A DNA stretch of 39,319 nucleotides from Bacteroidales bacterium (GCA_017398125.1 JAFQHE010000065.1:1-39319); one strand, 5' to 3'; shown: positions 17,684 through 26,241, counted from the stretch's first letter. Numbers and translations: made by a program. Notes: generated by a model not told the origin, from the sequence alone.

Positions 17684-18811
17684 ATGAAGTTTATTGTATC
17701 AAGTACAGACCTATTGCAAGGATTATTGTCTGTTTCAAGAGTTATCGCATCAAAGAATGCACTTCCTATTCTGGATAACTTTCTATTTGTATTGGAGGGC
17801 AATTCACTAACGGTTACAGCCTCTGATTCGGAGACTACTCTTAAGACCATAATCAACATTGATGAAGTTTCTGAGGGAGGAGAGATAGCAGTACCTGCAA
17901 AACTTCTTACAGACACCCTTAAAGAACTTCCTACACAACCTATAGAGTTCTCTACAGAACCTGAAAAAAGTATTATAAATATTGTGTGGATGAGCGGAAG
18001 TGCCCAGATCCCATATCTCTCTACCGAGGATTATCCGCAGATGCCTCAATTGAGCGAGCCAGTGAACCTGACATTCAAGGCTGAAGTGCTGTCAGACGCC
18101 ATCAACAACACCATTTACGCTACAGCGGATGAAGAGTTGAGACCGGTTATGAACGGTATCTTCTTTGACATCACACCTGAAAGCACAACAATGGTAGCCT
18201 CTAATGCGCATAAACTTGTATGTTATACTCGTACAGATGTAAAAGGCAACGGCACTCAGGGATTCATACTTCCAAAAAAGCCTGCCAACATACTCAAAAA
18301 CAATCTTGCGAAATTGTCGGAAGCAGATGTTGAAATATCATTTGACAAGAAAAACGCATATTTTAAATTTGACAACTCACTGATGGTTTGCCGCCTTGTT
18401 GACGGTACATATCCTGCGTACAGGAGCGTTATTCCAAAAAACAATACCAACATTGTTACAATTGGAAGAAGTGAGCTTCTTAATGCCAGCAAACGTGTTG
18501 CAGTATGTTCAAACCAGGCTACAGGACAGTTGATATTCAGACTTAGCCAGAACTCAATTGTCATTTCAGCTCAGGATATTGATTTTTCAATGAGCGCACA
18601 GGAGAGAATCAGTTGCGAATATGATGGTGCCCCAATGGAAATTGGTTTCAAGGCGGTCTTTTTGAATGAGATCCTGAGCAATCTTCCGTATGACCAGATT
18701 TGCATCAAACTGGCAGACCCTAATAGGGCTGCACTCATCCAGCCGGCTGTTCAAAGTGAACCTGATGAGGAGATCTGTGCATTGTTGATGCCAATGCGCA
18801 TTAGCCAATAG
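17684..18811 (+). CDS. dnaN: DNA polymerase III sliding clamp (beta subunit)
   Basis: A 375-residue beta clamp, the ring that tethers DNA polymerase III and other DNA enzymes to DNA. It begins MKFIVSSTDLLQGL and has the three repeated clamp domains, with the family sequence LPILDNFLF in domain 1 and a C-terminal LLMPMRI in the place of the usual PMRL ending. ATG 17684 is chosen because the protein matches from there; an in-frame ATG at 17639 would add 15 residues and would lie upstream of the candidate promoter. It leads a plus-strand cluster with an exonuclease (29-base gap) and a FAH-fold protein. I recall a similar dnaN-exonuclease-FAH order in Bacteroides. Confidence 0.97.
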   Translation: MKFIVSSTDLLQGLLSVSRVIASKNALPILDNFLFVLEGNSLTVTASDSETTLKTIINIDEVSEGGEIAVPAKLLTDTLKELPTQPIEFSTEPEKSIINIVWMSGSAQIPYLSTEDYPQMPQLSEPVNLTFKAEVLSDAINNTIYATADEELRPVMNGIFFDITPESTTMVASNAHKLVCYTRTDVKGNGTQGFILPKKPANILKNNLAKLSEADVEISFDKKNAYFKFDNSLMVCRLVDGTYPAYRSVIPKNNTNIVTIGRSELLNASKRVAVCSNQATGQLIFRLSQNSIVISAQDIDFSMSAQERISCEYDGAPMEIGFKAVFLNEILSNLPYDQICIKLADPNRAALIQPAVQSEPDEEICALLMPMRISQ

Positions 18812-18840
18812 ATATAGGAATCAATATTAAATCCGCTATT

Positions 18841-19605
18841 ATGCAGTTGAATCTTAAGAATCCTCTGCTATTCTTTGATATTGAGAGCACTGGATTAAAT
18901 GTAGCCACCGACAGGATTGTAGAGATATGTGCAGTGAAAGTTATGCCTAACGGTGATCAGGAGATCAAGACAAGAAGACTTAATCCCACCATTCCCATTT
19001 CGCCCGAGGCTCAGGCTGTACATGGAATCTCAAACGAAGATGTGAAGGATTGTCCGAAATTCAAGGAGATTGCCAAGAGCCTTGCACAATGGATGTCCGG
19101 ATGCGACATTGCCGGATATAATTCGCTCAAGTTTGACATACCCCTACTGGCTGAAGAGTTCCTGAGGGCCGGTGTTGAATTTGATTTCAGGAAACGCCAT
19201 CTGGTTGATGTACAAAATATCTTCCATAAGATGGAGCAGAGGACACTGTCGGCAGCATATAAATTCTATTGCCAAAAGGAGCTTGAAAATGCACATAGTG
19301 CAGAGGCCGACACATTGGCAACCTACGAGATACTCAAGGCTCAACTTGACAAATACCCTGAGACCCTCAAGAACGATGTTGCAATGCTTGCAGAGTTCTC
19401 TACCCGTACAAGGTTCCTTGACTATGCAGGAAGGATTGTACTCAACGACAAAGAGCAGCCTGTACTCAACTTTGGCAAACACAAGGGCAAACTTGTAGAG
19501 GATGTACTCAGAAGTGAGCCAAGTTACTACTCTTGGATGATGAATGGAGATTTTACTCTTGACACTAAAAAAGTGCTCACAGAGATAAAACTAAAAATGA
19601 AATAG
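18841..19605 (+). CDS. DnaQ-like DEDDh 3'-5' exonuclease with C-terminal FGKHKGK domain
   Basis: A 254-residue protein. The N-terminal 165 residues form a DnaQ/RNase T exonuclease with all DEDDh residues: D13 and E15 in FFDIEST, D99 in GYNSLKFDIPLL, and H152 with D157 in HSAEADTLATYEIL. These enzymes trim 3' ends and can serve as polymerase proofreading subunits. The C-terminal 60 residues (LDYAGRIVLNDKEQPVLNFGKHKGK) resemble the DUF3820/QSregVF module often attached to such exonucleases. A role as replication epsilon subunit is suggested by its place 29 bases behind dnaN, but the sequence alone does not prove it. The next gene starts 4 bases after its stop. Confidence 0.88.
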   Translation: MQLNLKNPLLFFDIESTGLNVATDRIVEICAVKVMPNGDQEIKTRRLNPTIPISPEAQAVHGISNEDVKDCPKFKEIAKSLAQWMSGCDIAGYNSLKFDIPLLAEEFLRAGVEFDFRKRHLVDVQNIFHKMEQRTLSAAYKFYCQKELENAHSAEADTLATYEILKAQLDKYPETLKNDVAMLAEFSTRTRFLDYAGRIVLNDKEQPVLNFGKHKGKLVEDVLRSEPSYYSWMMNGDFTLDTKKVLTEIKLKMK

Positions 19606-19609
19606 AACG

Positions 19610-20182
19610 TTGAATATAACAACAACTACATACAACAGTAATCTCTTCTATGTCCGTCCGGACATATCCTTGAACAGGGATAGTAACGACTATTTCTGCC
19701 CGGATGATATAACAGAGATTACTGTTGCTCCATTTTTATATGTAAGAATGGACAAGGCAGGAAAGGCCGTTCAGTCAAAGTTTGCATCAAGGTATTACAG
19801 TAGTGTAGGATATGGCATTAATCTTACAGCCAAGTCACTTATAGATGCAGAACACCCTGAAAGTTTTCTGATGGCCAACTCGCTTGACAACTCAACCTTT
19901 GTATCACAGCTCTACAAAACCGGCCTATTTCCGCTTGAAATTCTCAAACAGAGCACCATTAAGATAAACGGCAATGCCACAAACGTTGGCGGAGCAGAGT
20001 TTGCAGAACCCCAAGACCAGATGGAGAGAGTACTTGAAATGTTCAACCGTAAGATAGAGTCAGTTTCACGCCTCACATCGTTCAAAACAGGAGACTATAT
20101 TGCAATTGAGACAGCTCCGCACCAACCGGTACAAATTGGCGACACTATTGAGTTTGGAGAATTGAAGTTCCGTATAAAATAG
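19610..20182 (+). CDS. Degenerate FAH-fold protein in the dnaN-exonuclease cluster
   Basis: A 190-residue protein that starts with TTG at 19610, 4 bases after the exonuclease stop; the first in-frame ATG is 45 codons in and would remove conserved sequence. Its overall pattern follows fumarylacetoacetate-hydrolase (FAH) family proteins: NLFYVRPDISL (residues 11-21, compare FMKPDSAL), LYVRMDKAGKAVQSKFASRYY (about 43-63), NLTAKSL (71-77, compare FTARDLQ) and KTGDYIAIETAPHQPVQIGD (159-178). The acidic metal ligands expected in HxEGE and ARD are missing here, so it is probably not a working FAH enzyme. Family assignment rests on recalled patterns. Function is unknown. Confidence 0.6.
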   Translation: MNITTTTYNSNLFYVRPDISLNRDSNDYFCPDDITEITVAPFLYVRMDKAGKAVQSKFASRYYSSVGYGINLTAKSLIDAEHPESFLMANSLDNSTFVSQLYKTGLFPLEILKQSTIKINGNATNVGGAEFAEPQDQMERVLEMFNRKIESVSRLTSFKTGDYIAIETAPHQPVQIGDTIEFGELKFRIK

Positions 20183-20203
20183 GCTGCCTGAATACAAATC
20201 CCA

Positions 20204-21469
20204 CTATAAAATTGCTTTTGCAGCAGATACAGCTGCCAATGCCGCTGTAGAGAAGGCAATCTGCAGATTATATCCTCCGGTATCTCCATCGAGATCAATC
20301 ACCTCACCGGCAAAATAGAGCCCTTTATGGAATTTTGATTCCATGGTCTTCTGCGATATTTCTGAGAGCGAGACACCACCGGCAGTTACCACACAACGCT
20401 CATAACCAACATAAGATGAGATTGGAAAACTCCAGTTTTTAAGTTTTTGCGGAAGAGTTGCAACTGTTATTCCATTGTTGGCAGCGACAAATGGTGCTAT
20501 AAGTGCTTTGGGCATAAGTTTGGGCAACAGTATTGAAGAGATCGCCTTTACACCCTCTGTATTCAGTCTTGATTTGAGAGCCGGTGCCATCTGATCAATC
20601 TCCCTTTTAATTCTACCTGCCAGCTGTTCCAGTGTTACGGCAGGTTTTAGGTCAAGTTTAACCGACACCTTCTGTCCGTTAATGAGGTTATACACCGCTT
20701 TACGGCTGATTTTAAAACCAATCGGTCCCTCAATGCCACCATTTGTAAAATCAAGGTCGCCGAACTGGCTCATAACCTCATCACCATTAACAAAGAGTGT
20801 AAGCTCCACATTTTTCAATGATATTCCGTGATACTGCTGGGAATAGCTTGTAGGCACAACCGCTGTCAGAGATGGGAAACATCCGGTAACCTTATGACCG
20901 AACTCCCTGGCAAACCTGTAGCCGTCGCCTGTTGAACCTGTAACTGGATATGAAAGGCCCCCGGTAGCAATTATTACGGATTGTGAAGCGTATGACCTGC
21001 CCTTTTTGTCAACAACAGAAAAAAGAGAAGTGCCCTCTAGATCACCTTCCGTCTTTGAAATGGAATCAACTTCAGCCTCAGTAATGACCTTTACCCCCAA
21101 ATTTTTGAGATACGCCAAAAGCGCATCAGTAACATCCTGGGCTCTCATGCTCTGGGGAAAGACCCTGTCACCTCTCTCAACTGTCAAAGGAAGACCTATT
21201 CTCTCAAAGAACTCCATCACTTTGATGTTGCTCATTGCATAAAAGGCATTTTTGAGGAAAACATTCTTGGGGTGGATATGTGTTGCAAACTCTTCCCAAG
21301 GTTTTGTATTGGTCAAATTGCAACGGCCTTTGCCAGTCAGGGCAATTTTACGTCCGCACCTTGCATTCTTTTCCAGTAGAATGACCTTGAGGCCGGCCTC
21401 CGCAGCTGTGGCTGCAGCAAACATTCCGGCTGCACCACCTCCGATTACTGTCAGTTGAGTGTAAATCAT
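20204..21469 (-). CDS. HI0933/YhiN-type FAD-dependent flavoprotein
   Basis: A 421-residue flavoprotein of the HI0933 (BaiN/YhiN) family. An N-terminal dinucleotide-binding motif, GGGAAGMFAA (residues 10-19), leads into the family signature GRKIALTGKGRCNLTN (39-54). The C-terminal FAD-contact region is GLYFAGEVIDLDGDTGGYNL, followed by the helix that closes the Rossmann domain. Members are probable oxidoreductases; the substrate is unknown in most bacteria, although a distant relative, BaiN, acts on bile-acid intermediates. It is convergent with the FAH-fold gene (21-base gap) and divergent from the binding lipoprotein. A possible near-consensus -7 element (TTTACTTTG) lies just before the start codon but is not convincing. 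Confidence 0.9.
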   Translation of the reverse strand: MIYTQLTVIGGGAAGMFAAATAAEAGLKVILLEKNARCGRKIALTGKGRCNLTNTKPWEEFATHIHPKNVFLKNAFYAMSNIKVMEFFERIGLPLTVERGDRVFPQSMRAQDVTDALLAYLKNLGVKVITEAEVDSISKTEGDLEGTSLFSVVDKKGRSYASQSVIIATGGLSYPVTGSTGDGYRFAREFGHKVTGCFPSLTAVVPTSYSQQYHGISLKNVELTLFVNGDEVMSQFGDLDFTNGGIEGPIGFKISRKAVYNLINGQKVSVKLDLKPAVTLEQLAGRIKREIDQMAPALKSRLNTEGVKAISSILLPKLMPKALIAPFVAANNGITVATLPQKLKNWSFPISSYVGYERCVVTAGGVSLSEISQKTMESKFHKGLYFAGEVIDLDGDTGGYNLQIAFSTAALAAVSAAKAIL

Positions 21470-21530
21470 AATGCAAAGTAAAATAAATTTTCTATTGTCG
21501 GGAAGAAAAAATTAATAAAGGAAAAATTTA

Positions 21531-21560
21531 TTGAAAAAAGTGAGAAATAAGTTAGTTTTG
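21531..21560 (+). promoter_or_regulatory. Promoter of the binding-lipoprotein gene
   Basis: TTG (21531-21533), a 19-base spacer and TAGTTTTG (21553-21560) match the Bacteroidetes consensus. The start would be near 21564, leaving a leader of about 120 bases before ATG 21685. Confidence 0.6.
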
Positions 21561-21684
21561 CAATGCAAAAAAGAACGCCACTGCATAATAGAGAGTGCAG
21601 CAGCGCAAAACGGAAAACCATAGCGTTAAATTTATAACTATAGTTTAAAGGCCGGAATCCGCAGAATCAAAAGCATTTCAAAAT
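21561..21684 (+). promoter_or_regulatory. Long structured 5' leader of the binding-lipoprotein gene
   Basis: The predicted leader contains a symmetric hairpin, CGC-ca-CTGCA with TGCAG-ca-GCG (21576-21605, 10-base loop). It also contains a 10-base palindrome, AACTATAGTT (21636-21645), and a small CGG-AAT-CCG hairpin (21653-21661). The GCCACTG inside the first hairpin recalls a cobalamin-riboswitch box, but the rest of that motif is absent. I recognise no known riboswitch class. Confidence 0.4.
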
Positions 21685-22854
21685 ATGAAAACAAGAGGCA
21701 TAAATAATATACTACGCGCATTGCTGCCAATATTGGCTGCTGTTGTTTCAAGTTGTACAAACAATGGAAAAGATGGTGTAAAACCGGTACAAACTATAAA
21801 TACCAGCATGGATTATGCACAATTTTACGCCATTGAAGATACTCTGGGAGATATAAAAACAATAATCGTCAAGAATCTCTGGAATGGAGCAGAAAAAATT
21901 GACAAATACACTCTTGTACCACGGGACTCTCTCTCTCTGCTTGAAGGGGATGAATGGGCAATACCCTATCCCGTAAAAAATGTAGTGTGCATGTCATCTT
22001 CACATGTTGCCCTGATGGCCTCTCTAAATGAACATGAGAGCATTTCTGCAATATCAGGAACTGGGTTTATTACAAATGAAAAGGTAAAGGAACTGATTGC
22101 AGAGGGTAAAATTGCCGATATAGGAACAGAGGAGTTGCCAAATTATGAAAAAATAATCTCATTGAGACCAGATGTTGTTATTGCATACGGGGTGGCAGGA
22201 AACAGCAATTCTTATATAGAAAATTTGAAGAGGTACGGAATTAAGGTGCTTACCATTGGGGAATATCTTGAGAACGATCCTTTAGGAAAACTTGAATATA
22301 TAAAACTCTTCGGACTGCTTACCGGCAAAGAGGAGATGGCAGATTCCATATACAACTCTGTTTGCAGAGAGTATTTGCAGACCAAAGAGAGGGTTTCAGG
22401 CACAATCGGCAACGACGCCGCAAGGACTAAAGTGCTGATCAATGCACCATACAAAGGTATTTGGATGATTCCTGGCCAGGAGAACTACATCAGCAGACTT
22501 GTCCGAGATGCAGGTGGTATGATTCTTGGATCTAAAGAGGGAAAAAGCCTATCAAGCCAGATGAGTTTTGAACAGGTGTACCAGATTGCCCTTCAGGCCG
22601 ACATCTGGTTGCATACGAACGCCATAAATACAATGCATGAACTTGCCAATGAGAATCCGCTATACAAAAACATACCATCATTCCAGCAAGGCAAAGTATA
22701 CAACAACACCCTCATAACATCAAATGGCGGAAGCGCATTTTGGGAGACAGGTATTGTTGAGCCTCATCTGATATTGCAGGATCTCGCAATACTTCTGCAT
22801 CCCGAACTCTTTAAGGATACCGGCAAATTGAACTATTATGTACAACTGAAATAA
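21685..22854 (+). CDS. BtuF/FepB-like ABC-transporter substrate-binding lipoprotein
   Basis: A 389-residue periplasmic binding protein of the BtuF/FepB/FecB (class III) fold, which captures corrinoid, haem or ferric-siderophore ligands for an ABC importer. The N-terminal lipoprotein signal ends in VVSSC, with Cys at residue 24. The first lobe contains VKNVVCMSSSHVALMASL and AISGTGFITN, then ISLRPDVVIAYG. The second lobe contains GKEEMADSIYN and WMIPGQENYISRLVRDAGG, both typical of the family. No permease or ATPase gene lies beside it and the next gene is on the other strand, so its partner is encoded elsewhere. The long leader and consensus promoter suggest regulated expression. Ligand is not decided by sequence. 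Confidence 0.85.
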   Translation: MKTRGINNILRALLPILAAVVSSCTNNGKDGVKPVQTINTSMDYAQFYAIEDTLGDIKTIIVKNLWNGAEKIDKYTLVPRDSLSLLEGDEWAIPYPVKNVVCMSSSHVALMASLNEHESISAISGTGFITNEKVKELIAEGKIADIGTEELPNYEKIISLRPDVVIAYGVAGNSNSYIENLKRYGIKVLTIGEYLENDPLGKLEYIKLFGLLTGKEEMADSIYNSVCREYLQTKERVSGTIGNDAARTKVLINAPYKGIWMIPGQENYISRLVRDAGGMILGSKEGKSLSSQMSFEQVYQIALQADIWLHTNAINTMHELANENPLYKNIPSFQQGKVYNNTLITSNGGSAFWETGIVEPHLILQDLAILLHPELFKDTGKLNYYVQLK

Positions 22855-22886
22855 AAAAGAGGGCATCACTTTTAAAGTGATATCCC
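22853..22886 (-). terminator. Terminator of the ackA-ptb-buk transcript
   Basis: An inverted repeat (ATCACTTT at 22865-22872 with AAAGTGAT at 22874-22881, extended by GGG/CCC) is followed on the minus strand by CTCTTTTTTATTT. It lies downstream of buk and overlaps the stop of the convergent lipoprotein gene, whose transcript may also be ended here, though without a plus-strand T-run. Confidence 0.7.
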
Positions 22887-22950
22887 CCTGTTATATTAAG
22901 ATACTGCACCGGAATTGAGTATCTCCGGAACTTAATCTTTACGAAACTCT

Positions 22951-24021
22951 TTAGTACTCTTTTACCTGCTCTTCGCCAGTGAGAACTGCAAGACCGTTGC
23001 CGGCCAAAGCTCCCATCTCATCCTCGCCTGCGTAAATCTCAACAGGAGCGATGAATGAAACTTTTGACTTGATCTGCTCCATCAACGGTTTGTTGTAAGC
23101 AATACCACCAGTAATGATGATTGCATCAACTTTACCGTCAACTACAGTGGCCATAGCACCAATCTCCTTGCAAAGTTGGTATGCAAATGCATCTGAGATA
23201 AGAGTTGCTTTAGGATCTCCTGCTGCAACACCGTTCTCAACATCCTGGAAAGAGTTTGTGCCAAGATAGGCAACAACACCGCCTTTGCCTGAGATCATTT
23301 TTCTGATCTCCGCCTCGGTATATTTGCCGCCGAAGCACATGTTTACAATCTGCGCTGCAGGAAGTCCGCCAGAACGCTCAGGAGAGAAAGGTCCCTCACC
23401 GTTCAAGGCATCATTCACATCAACAACTTTTCCATGGTTGTGGATACCTACAGATACACCGCCACCCAAATGGGCAACTATAATGTTGAGATCTTCATAT
23501 CTCTTGCCATGCTCCTTTGCATACAATTTTGCAATTGCCTTCTGGTTAAGGGCGTGGAAAATTGAAATTCTCTGGAACTCAGGATGACCTGCAATTCTTG
23601 CAACAGGTGCCAACTCGTCAACAACAACAGGATCTGCAATCAAAGCAGGGATATTGCCTACCTCTGCTGCAAGATCTTTTGCGATAATAGCACCAAGGTT
23701 GCTTGCATGCTCACCGTTCTTTCCGCTCTTTATATCATTTATCATGGCATCATTAACCTGATAAACACCAGATGGAATAGGTTTTACCAAACCGCCACGT
23801 CCAACAATGACATCCAAAGACTTCAAAGGAATATTGTTCTCCTCCAAAGCTGCCTTGATTGTCCCTTTTCTGAAATCAAGCTGCTCAATGACATTTTTAT
23901 AGGGAGCCAACTCCTCGTTGGTGTGCCTCAATGTCTTTGTGAACACCTCTTTCTTATCTTCATATACCGAGATCTTTGTTGAAGTAGATCCGGGATTTAT
24001 TGCAAGTATCAATTTTGCCAT
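22951..24021 (-). CDS. buk: Butyrate kinase
   Basis: A 356-residue acetokinase-family (ASKHA fold) kinase that makes butyrate and ATP from butyryl-phosphate and ADP. It begins with the phosphate-1 motif LAINPGSTSTKISVYE, then GRGGLVKPIPSGVYQVN, and has the phosphate-2 segment NIIVAHLGGGVSVGIHNHG and the adenosine-site IIITGGIAYN. The shorter length, the GSTSTK motif and the context with ptb separate it from acetate kinase (401 residues, 24993-26198). Branched-chain acyl phosphates are possible alternative substrates. It lies 17 bases downstream of ptb and is followed by a strong terminator, so it is the last gene of ackA-ptb-buk. Confidence 0.93.
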   Translation of the reverse strand: MAKLILAINPGSTSTKISVYEDKKEVFTKTLRHTNEELAPYKNVIEQLDFRKGTIKAALEENNIPLKSLDVIVGRGGLVKPIPSGVYQVNDAMINDIKSGKNGEHASNLGAIIAKDLAAEVGNIPALIADPVVVDELAPVARIAGHPEFQRISIFHALNQKAIAKLYAKEHGKRYEDLNIIVAHLGGGVSVGIHNHGKVVDVNDALNGEGPFSPERSGGLPAAQIVNMCFGGKYTEAEIRKMISGKGGVVAYLGTNSFQDVENGVAAGDPKATLISDAFAYQLCKEIGAMATVVDGKVDAIIITGGIAYNKPLMEQIKSKVSFIAPVEIYAGEDEMGALAGNGLAVLTGEEQVKEY

Positions 24022-24038
24022 ATTCTGATAATGTTTGA

Positions 24039-24944
24039 TTATTTTGCAGTAACAGCAGCCAAAGCAATTGAGTTCAACTTGGTATCAACACTGTCGGCAC
24101 GACTTGAAAGTACACATGGAGCCTTTGCACCAGCCACCATAGCAGCCATTTTGGTACCAGGGATCAACTGTGTATTTGTTTTGTAGAATACGTTTGCAGC
24201 CTCGATGCTAGGGAATACAAGACAATCTGCATCACCTGCAACCTCGCTGACAAGTTTCTTGATCTTCACAGCCTCAGCAGATAGGGCAACATCAATAGCC
24301 AAAGGACCGTCAACAACACAGCCAGGGATCTGGCCTCTGTCGCTCATCTTTGCAATCATAGCAGCCTCTACACATGCAGGCATACCTTGCAACATCTGCT
24401 CAGTTGCAGCAACCATAGCAACTTTTGGTTTCTCGATACCAAATGCTTTAGCAGTGTTTGATACATACTGAACCATAGCAAGTTTCTGTTTGAAATCAGG
24501 AGCAGGAATAACTGCGATGTCTGAAACCATCAACAATTTGTGGTAGTTAGGGTTTTGGATAACCACAACGTGGCTCAATACAGCTTTAGGAGGAAGAAGG
24601 CCCTTCTCCTTGTTCAATATACCACGCATATATTTGTCGGTGCTGCAAAGGCCCTTCATAAGAATATCAGCCTCACCGTTGTTTACCATCTCAACTGCCT
24701 GTGCAATTGATTTCAACTCATTCGGATTGTGAACGATTCTGAAGATAGAAGGATCAATGTTCTCTTTTGCACATACATCCTTAATCATATCCTCATCACC
24801 TACAAGTGTACCGTCAACAATACCAGCTTTGATAGCCAAAGCAACAGCACAAATAGTATGGTCATCTACAGCCCAAGCAGCTGCCAATCTTTTTTTAGGT
24901 TTTGATCTCAAATGATCAAACAGTTGGTCAAAATTTGTAATCAT
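24039..24944 (-). CDS. ptb: Phosphate butyryltransferase
   Basis: A 301-residue phosphate acetyl/butyryltransferase-family enzyme that converts butyryl-CoA and phosphate to butyryl-phosphate and CoA. Visible family segments include AVDDHTICAVALAIKAGIVDG, NNGEADILMKGLCSTDKYMRGILNKEKGL (split across residues about 90-120), LLMVSDIAVIPAPDF and GPLAIDVALS. Its length and pairing with buk favour butyryl over acetyl specificity, though branched acyl groups or acetyl-CoA cannot be excluded. It sits between ackA (48-base gap upstream) and buk (17 bases downstream) in one presumed transcript. Confidence 0.92.
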   Translation of the reverse strand: MITNFDQLFDHLRSKPKKRLAAAWAVDDHTICAVALAIKAGIVDGTLVGDEDMIKDVCAKENIDPSIFRIVHNPNELKSIAQAVEMVNNGEADILMKGLCSTDKYMRGILNKEKGLLPPKAVLSHVVVIQNPNYHKLLMVSDIAVIPAPDFKQKLAMVQYVSNTAKAFGIEKPKVAMVAATEQMLQGMPACVEAAMIAKMSDRGQIPGCVVDGPLAIDVALSAEAVKIKKLVSEVAGDADCLVFPSIEAANVFYKTNTQLIPGTKMAAMVAGAKAPCVLSSRADSVDTKLNSIALAAVTAK

Positions 24945-24992
24945 ATCAAATAAATTAATTGTTGTTTTTTGTTATGTCGTTAGGGAAACTGT

Positions 24993-26198
24993 CTATTTAG
25001 CCAATTTCATTGTATCACGTGCAATTACAAGCTCCTCATTTGTTGTGATAGCTGCAATTACAACCTTTGAGCCCTCTTTTGTAAGGATTGCATCCTTGCC
25101 TCTCAAACCGTCATTTGCACTCTGGTCAAACTCAGCACCCAAATATGAAATTCTCTCTCCAATATATTGGCGTACCGACGGATCATTCTCTCCAATACCG
25201 CCAGTAAATACAATAAGGTCTACACCATTCATAACGGCAGCATATGAGCCTATATATTTCAATACGCTATATTTGAACATCTCCATTGCCAATGCAGCAC
25301 GTTTGTTGCCCTCTGCAGCAGCACCCTCAATATCACGCGCGTCAGACGATACACCTGAAACACCCAAGAAACCGCTCTTCTTGTTAAGCACTGCATTCAC
25401 TCCTTTGAAATCAAGGTTCTCCTTATCCTGGATATATGTTACAACACCGGCATCAACACTTCCGCAACGTGTACCCATAACTACACCCTCTACAGGAGTA
25501 AAGCCCATTGAAGTATCTACCGACTGGCCATTCTTGATTGCTGTGATTGAACCGCCGTTACCCAAGTGGCATGTAATGATCTTTGAGTTGTTGAAATCCA
25601 AGCCTGCCAACTCTGCACCTTTCTGCGCTACAAACTTGTGGCTTGTACCATGGAAACCGTATCTGCGGATTTTATATTTGTCGTAATACTCATAAGGAAT
25701 AGCGTACATATATGAGTAGTCCGGCATTGTCTGGTGGAATGATGTATCAAATACAGCAACCTGCGGCACATTTGGCATAAGGGTCTCAACCGCTTTGATA
25801 CCCAAAAGGTTTGCAGGGTTATGAAGAGGAGCAAGTTCGCAGCACTTTTCAATACCCTCAATAACTGAAGCATCGATAAGTTTGCTTGAGTTGAAATACT
25901 CGCCGCCATGAGCTACCCTATGGCCGACAGCCTCTATATCAGAGAGCGATTTGAGAACTCCATGCTCAGCATCAACAAGCAGATCCAAAACACCCTTTAT
26001 ACCCTCAGTGTGTGTTGGGATAGGCTGATGCACTTTGTGTTTGTCCTTACCTGTAACACTATGGGTAATGTCACCCATTTCCAAGCCAATTCTCTCTACA
26101 AGACCTTTAGCCAACAAAGAAAATTCAGACTCGTTCTTCATATCAAGTACCTGATACTTCAAGGACGAGCTTCCGCAGTTCAAAACCAATACAATCAT
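24993..26198 (-). CDS. ackA: Acetate kinase
   Basis: A 401-residue acetate kinase that interconverts acetyl-phosphate and ADP with acetate and ATP. Family motifs are NCGSSSLKYQVLD at the N-terminus, the catalytic-region RYGFHGTSHKFV, CHLGNGGSITAI and VFTGGIGENDP. It is full length. It normally pairs with phosphotransacetylase (pta), but here its neighbour is ptb, followed by buk, so acetate and butyrate branches may share expression; pta must be elsewhere, or Ptb may serve both. A -7 element lies about 44 bases before the start. Confidence 0.96.
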   Translation of the reverse strand: MIVLVLNCGSSSLKYQVLDMKNESEFSLLAKGLVERIGLEMGDITHSVTGKDKHKVHQPIPTHTEGIKGVLDLLVDAEHGVLKSLSDIEAVGHRVAHGGEYFNSSKLIDASVIEGIEKCCELAPLHNPANLLGIKAVETLMPNVPQVAVFDTSFHQTMPDYSYMYAIPYEYYDKYKIRRYGFHGTSHKFVAQKGAELAGLDFNNSKIITCHLGNGGSITAIKNGQSVDTSMGFTPVEGVVMGTRCGSVDAGVVTYIQDKENLDFKGVNAVLNKKSGFLGVSGVSSDARDIEGAAAEGNKRAALAMEMFKYSVLKYIGSYAAVMNGVDLIVFTGGIGENDPSVRQYIGERISYLGAEFDQSANDGLRGKDAILTKEGSKVVIAAITTNEELVIARDTMKLAK

Positions 26199-26241
26199 AG
26201 TAAAAATTTATCTTAAGTATATAATTATTTCCAATGTCATA

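Noticed and set aside
21561-21684. Cobalamin riboswitch upstream of the BtuF-like gene
   Set aside because: GCCACTG and GGAATCCG fragments recall the motif, but the core CCCGCNNCTGT segment and the correct order of boxes are missing and the space before the start is too short.
25045-25686. 213-codon frame on the plus strand
   Set aside because: It is antisense to acetate kinase and shows no domain pattern.
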